Assembly (NCBI GenBank): GCA_964622315.1
Contig: CAZUOY010000042.1
Coordinates: 1-15,465 of the forward strand
DNA from: JAYFNU01 sp964622315
GTDB lineage: Bacteria > Bacillota > Clostridia > Oscillospirales > Ruminococcaceae
Length of the DNA stretch: 15,465 nt
Direction of reading: 5' to 3'
Both the position numbers and the translations under genes were made by a program. The notes below the pieces were generated by a model, which did no database searches, was not told the origin of the DNA, and saw only the letters and a list, made by a program, of their open reading frames with translations. This document shows, in pieces, positions 14,158 through 15,465 of this stretch. Position 1 is the first letter of the stretch; every line of letters starts with the position of its first letter.

Positions 14158-14199
14158 ACGTAAGTGATATTATGATATCGCGCAAGTGATATTATACAA
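14158..14199. repeat. Two tandem 22-bp repeats in the tRNA-Ser promoter/leader
   Basis: The 15-base core CG(T/C)AAGTGATATTAT occurs at 14159-14173 and 14181-14195, a 22-bp period. Each copy with its left flank forms a small imperfect inverted repeat (GATAT...GTGATAT). The second copy overlaps the -10 of the tRNA promoter, and the first lies in the transcribed leader. On the + strand each copy also contains TGATATTAT, an extended -10-like string facing the GNAT gene at 14261. Confidence 0.7.
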
Positions 14200-14220
14200 T
14201 AAGGCAATTGTGAATGTCAA
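14191..14220 (-). promoter_or_regulatory. Promoter of tRNA-Ser
   Basis: On the - strand, TTGACA (14220-14215) and TATAAT (14196-14191) are both perfect consensus with an 18-base spacer. The leader to the tRNA 5' end is about 75 bases, removed by RNase P. Confidence 0.75.
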
Positions 14221-14260
14221 TTGAGTTAACAAAAAAAGAAAGCGAGCAGATTAATTACAG

Positions 14261-14821
14261 ATGCGGCACAAAGGAACCGTAAGGCTTGAAACAAAAAGAC
14301 TGATATTAAGAAGATTCACTCTTGAAGATAGTAAGCAGATGTACAATAATTGGGCGAACGACGATGATGTTACGAAATATCTGACCTGGCCTACGCACAA
14401 AAGCGAGGAGGTTAGCAGATATATTCTCAACGAGTGGGTTGGTGAATACACAAGCTTGAAGTATTATCAATGGTGCATTGAATTAAAAGAAACAGGCGAA
14501 GCGATAGGAAGTATAGGCGCGGTTGACTATAACGAGGCGACGAGCGCCGTGGAAATCGGATACTGCATTGGCAAGCGTTACTGGAATAAAGGCTACACCT
14601 CCGAAGCATTTTCCGCAGTTATTGATTTCTTCTTTAACCAAATTGGCTTAAACAGAGTTGAAGCTCGCCATGACCCCAATAACCGTGTTTCGGGGCTTGT
14701 AATGAAAAAATGCGGTTTGAAATATGAGGGAACGCGTGTACAGGCGGATAAAAATAACACTGGGGTCTGTGACACGGCAATGTATGGGCTTATAAATCCA
14801 AACAGAAAAAACACAATATAG
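14261..14821 (+). CDS. GNAT acetyltransferase, RimJ/RimL type
   Basis: This 186-residue acetyltransferase is of the RimJ/RimL-like GNAT group. It opens with the group signature LETKRLILRRFTLEDSKQMY (9-28), then WCIELKETGEAIGSIGAVDY (strands 2-3), motif A IGKRYWNKGYTSEAF (103-117) with the acetyl-CoA loop, and ARHDPNNRVSGLVMKKCGLKYEG (135-157), the usual N-x-x-S...KxGFxxEG pattern with Cys-Gly-Leu in place of the common Gly-Phe. The group acetylates ribosomal protein N-termini, but also small molecules, so the substrate is unknown. The ribosome site before the ATG is poor (AAAGCGAG, too far upstream). Translation may be weak or the true start may differ. It diverges from the tRNA-Ser promoter. 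The Hpt gene starts 60 bp after it with its own promoter. Confidence 0.87.
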   Translation: MRHKGTVRLETKRLILRRFTLEDSKQMYNNWANDDDVTKYLTWPTHKSEEVSRYILNEWVGEYTSLKYYQWCIELKETGEAIGSIGAVDYNEATSAVEIGYCIGKRYWNKGYTSEAFSAVIDFFFNQIGLNRVEARHDPNNRVSGLVMKKCGLKYEGTRVQADKNNTGVCDTAMYGLINPNRKNTI

Positions 14822-14831
14822 CGCTCTCGTG

Positions 14832-14860
14832 TTGCAATAGCAGACAAAATATAGTATAAT
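14832..14860 (+). promoter_or_regulatory. Promoter of the Hpt gene
   Basis: TTGCAA (14832-14837), 17 bases, TATAAT (14855-14860). The start codon is at 14882 behind GGAGGG (14872-14877). Confidence 0.65.
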
Positions 14861-14881
14861 CGAAAAAATGAGGAGGGTGCT

Positions 14882-15235
14882 ATGAATAGAGTTATTGAAG
14901 CGCTTCGCAGTTGGGGATGTGACATTGACGGCGCAATGGAACGTTTTGACGACGATGAGGAATTGTTCATTTCTTTTCTGTCAGATGTAATAAACGAGCC
15001 AGCCGTTGAGAAACTCGGAATTGAGCTTAAAAATCATAATATCAGCGCGGCTTTCGATTGCGCCCACCTAATCAAAGGTTTGCTTGGCAATATGGGCATA
15101 ACTCCGTTATATGATATTGCCGTAAGGCTTGTTGAGCCACTAAGACACGGTAACGACGAAGGCTTACTTCCTGTTTATAATGAGTTTATTGCCGCGCATA
15201 AGATATTTTCCGAGATTGTAAAGAAATATTCATAA
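14882..15235 (+). CDS. Hpt (histidine phosphotransfer) domain protein
   Basis: This 117-residue protein consists of a single Hpt domain, a four-helix bundle that carries phosphate on histidine between a sensor kinase and a response regulator. The signature is FDCAHLIKGLLGNMGITPLYDIA (58-80), with phosphorylatable His62, Lys65 and Gly66, fitting the family pattern A-H-x-L-K-G-x-x-x-N-x-G with Ile in place of the Leu. The following helix VRLVEPLRHGN is also typical. Upstream, RFDDDEELFISFLSDV matches the usual first helix (F..D.EL...L..F). No kinase or receiver gene lies beside it, so the partner is unknown. It has a strong ribosome site and its own promoter and terminator, so it is expressed alone. 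It is cytoplasmic. Confidence 0.85.
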   Translation: MNRVIEALRSWGCDIDGAMERFDDDEELFISFLSDVINEPAVEKLGIELKNHNISAAFDCAHLIKGLLGNMGITPLYDIAVRLVEPLRHGNDEGLLPVYNEFIAAHKIFSEIVKKYS

Positions 15236-15258
15236 TAATAACGGATTAATTAAGAATT

Positions 15259-15290
15259 AAGCCAGCCACACATTTCTGTGTGGCTGGCTT
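15259..15290 (+). terminator. Terminator after the Hpt gene
   Basis: There is a perfect 14-bp stem: AAGCCAGCCACACA (15259-15272) and TGTGTGGCTGGCTT (15277-15290) with a TTTC loop, then TACATTTTG. It begins 23 bp after the stop. Confidence 0.85.
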
Positions 15291-15298
15291 TACATTTT

Positions 15299-15465
15299 GC
15301 GAGTTATTACGAACCTCGTACCAAAGAAAATGGGTTTAAATTACTCATCTGCCCGTCTCCCACACCCGAAAAGCTCAAAGCAAGCGAAGCGCCGCGACGG
15401 CTTTGAGGGCAAAGGAGGAGCAAGGAAGCAAAGCGGATGATATTTTTGCAAAAAAATATCGGAGC
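15299..15465. other. Non-coding, structured right edge with part of a - strand terminator
   Basis: I see no convincing gene here. Inverted repeats are present: CTCAAAGC (15374-15381) with GCTTTGAG (15400-15407), whose loop holds further GCG/CGC strings, and GATATTTTT (15439-15447) with AAAAATATC (15452-15460). The last 13 bases, (A)AAATATCGGAGC on the + strand, read on the - strand as GCTCCGATATTT and Ts. That is the distal arm and T-tract of the same kind of terminator that follows tRNA-Ser. A - strand gene, possibly another tRNA, therefore probably ends just beyond the window. Confidence 0.5.

Noticed and set aside
13867..14261. Prophage or integrative element insertion at tRNA-Ser
   Set aside because: A tRNA beside a composition-shifted gene is suggestive, but I see no integrase, no repeat of the tRNA 3' end in the window and no phage genes.
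14593..14970. 125-codon open frame on the - strand
   Set aside because: It runs antisense through the acetyltransferase, the Hpt promoter and the Hpt start, all of which have better evidence.
15313..15465. Possible coding end on the - strand (open frame from the window edge to a stop near 15313)
   Set aside because: The frame passes through inverted repeats and what looks like a terminator T-tract, and no ribosome site precedes its internal ATG. It is treated as non-coding.
1..15465. CRISPR array or insertion sequence
   Set aside because: No regularly spaced repeats beyond the two-copy 22-bp element and no transposase-like protein were found on either strand.

Overview
The window looks like a draft (probably metagenome-assembled) chromosome segment from an anaerobic, low-to-moderate GC Firmicute of the class Clostridia, most likely an Oscillospiraceae/Ruminococcaceae-type gut bacterium. 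This rests on an RNase P RNA that reads as type A, a CIRCE operator, a BofA-family sporulation protein, an NADP-type glutamate dehydrogenase, the divergent clostridial form of a second type IIA topoisomerase, strong GGAGG ribosome sites, TTG/GTG starts, and bidirectional hairpin terminators between genes. A run of 10 Ns inside ftsH marks a scaffold gap. Taxonomy below class level is inference.

Left part, + strand (1-6292): the 3' part of ftsH (membrane AAA+ zinc protease), broken by the N gap and about 50 bp of foreign-looking sequence; a terminator; an operon for a topoisomerase IV-like enzyme (B subunit, then A subunit 40 bp later); secG; and a small BofA-family membrane protein. Next comes rnpB on the - strand (6377-6704), which shares a bidirectional terminator with bofA.

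Middle (6712-8932): gdhA, whose promoter overlaps a perfect 12-bp palindrome, and an Hsp20 small heat-shock gene preceded by a CIRCE (HrcA) operator. The - strand operon at 8936-12114 reads GNAT acetyltransferase, second GNAT, cardiolipin synthase. Its promoter lies back-to-back with that of a ylmH-like S4 RNA-binding protein on the + strand, and their -10 boxes overlap on opposite strands.

Right part (12986-15465): a lipoprotein gene with a sharp composition break (about 56% GC over the signal peptide and linker, about 27% over the rest); tRNA-Ser(GCU) on the - strand with its own promoter and UUCG-loop terminator; a RimJ/RimL-type acetyltransferase; an orphan Hpt phosphotransfer protein; and a non-coding, structured right edge ending in what looks like half of a second tRNA-type terminator.

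Most of the window is housekeeping. I see no clear unknown multi-gene system. The points most worth following are the composition-hybrid lipoprotein, the topoisomerase pair with altered ATP-site and quinolone-site residues, the mutually exclusive divergent promoters, and several specific regulatory sites.
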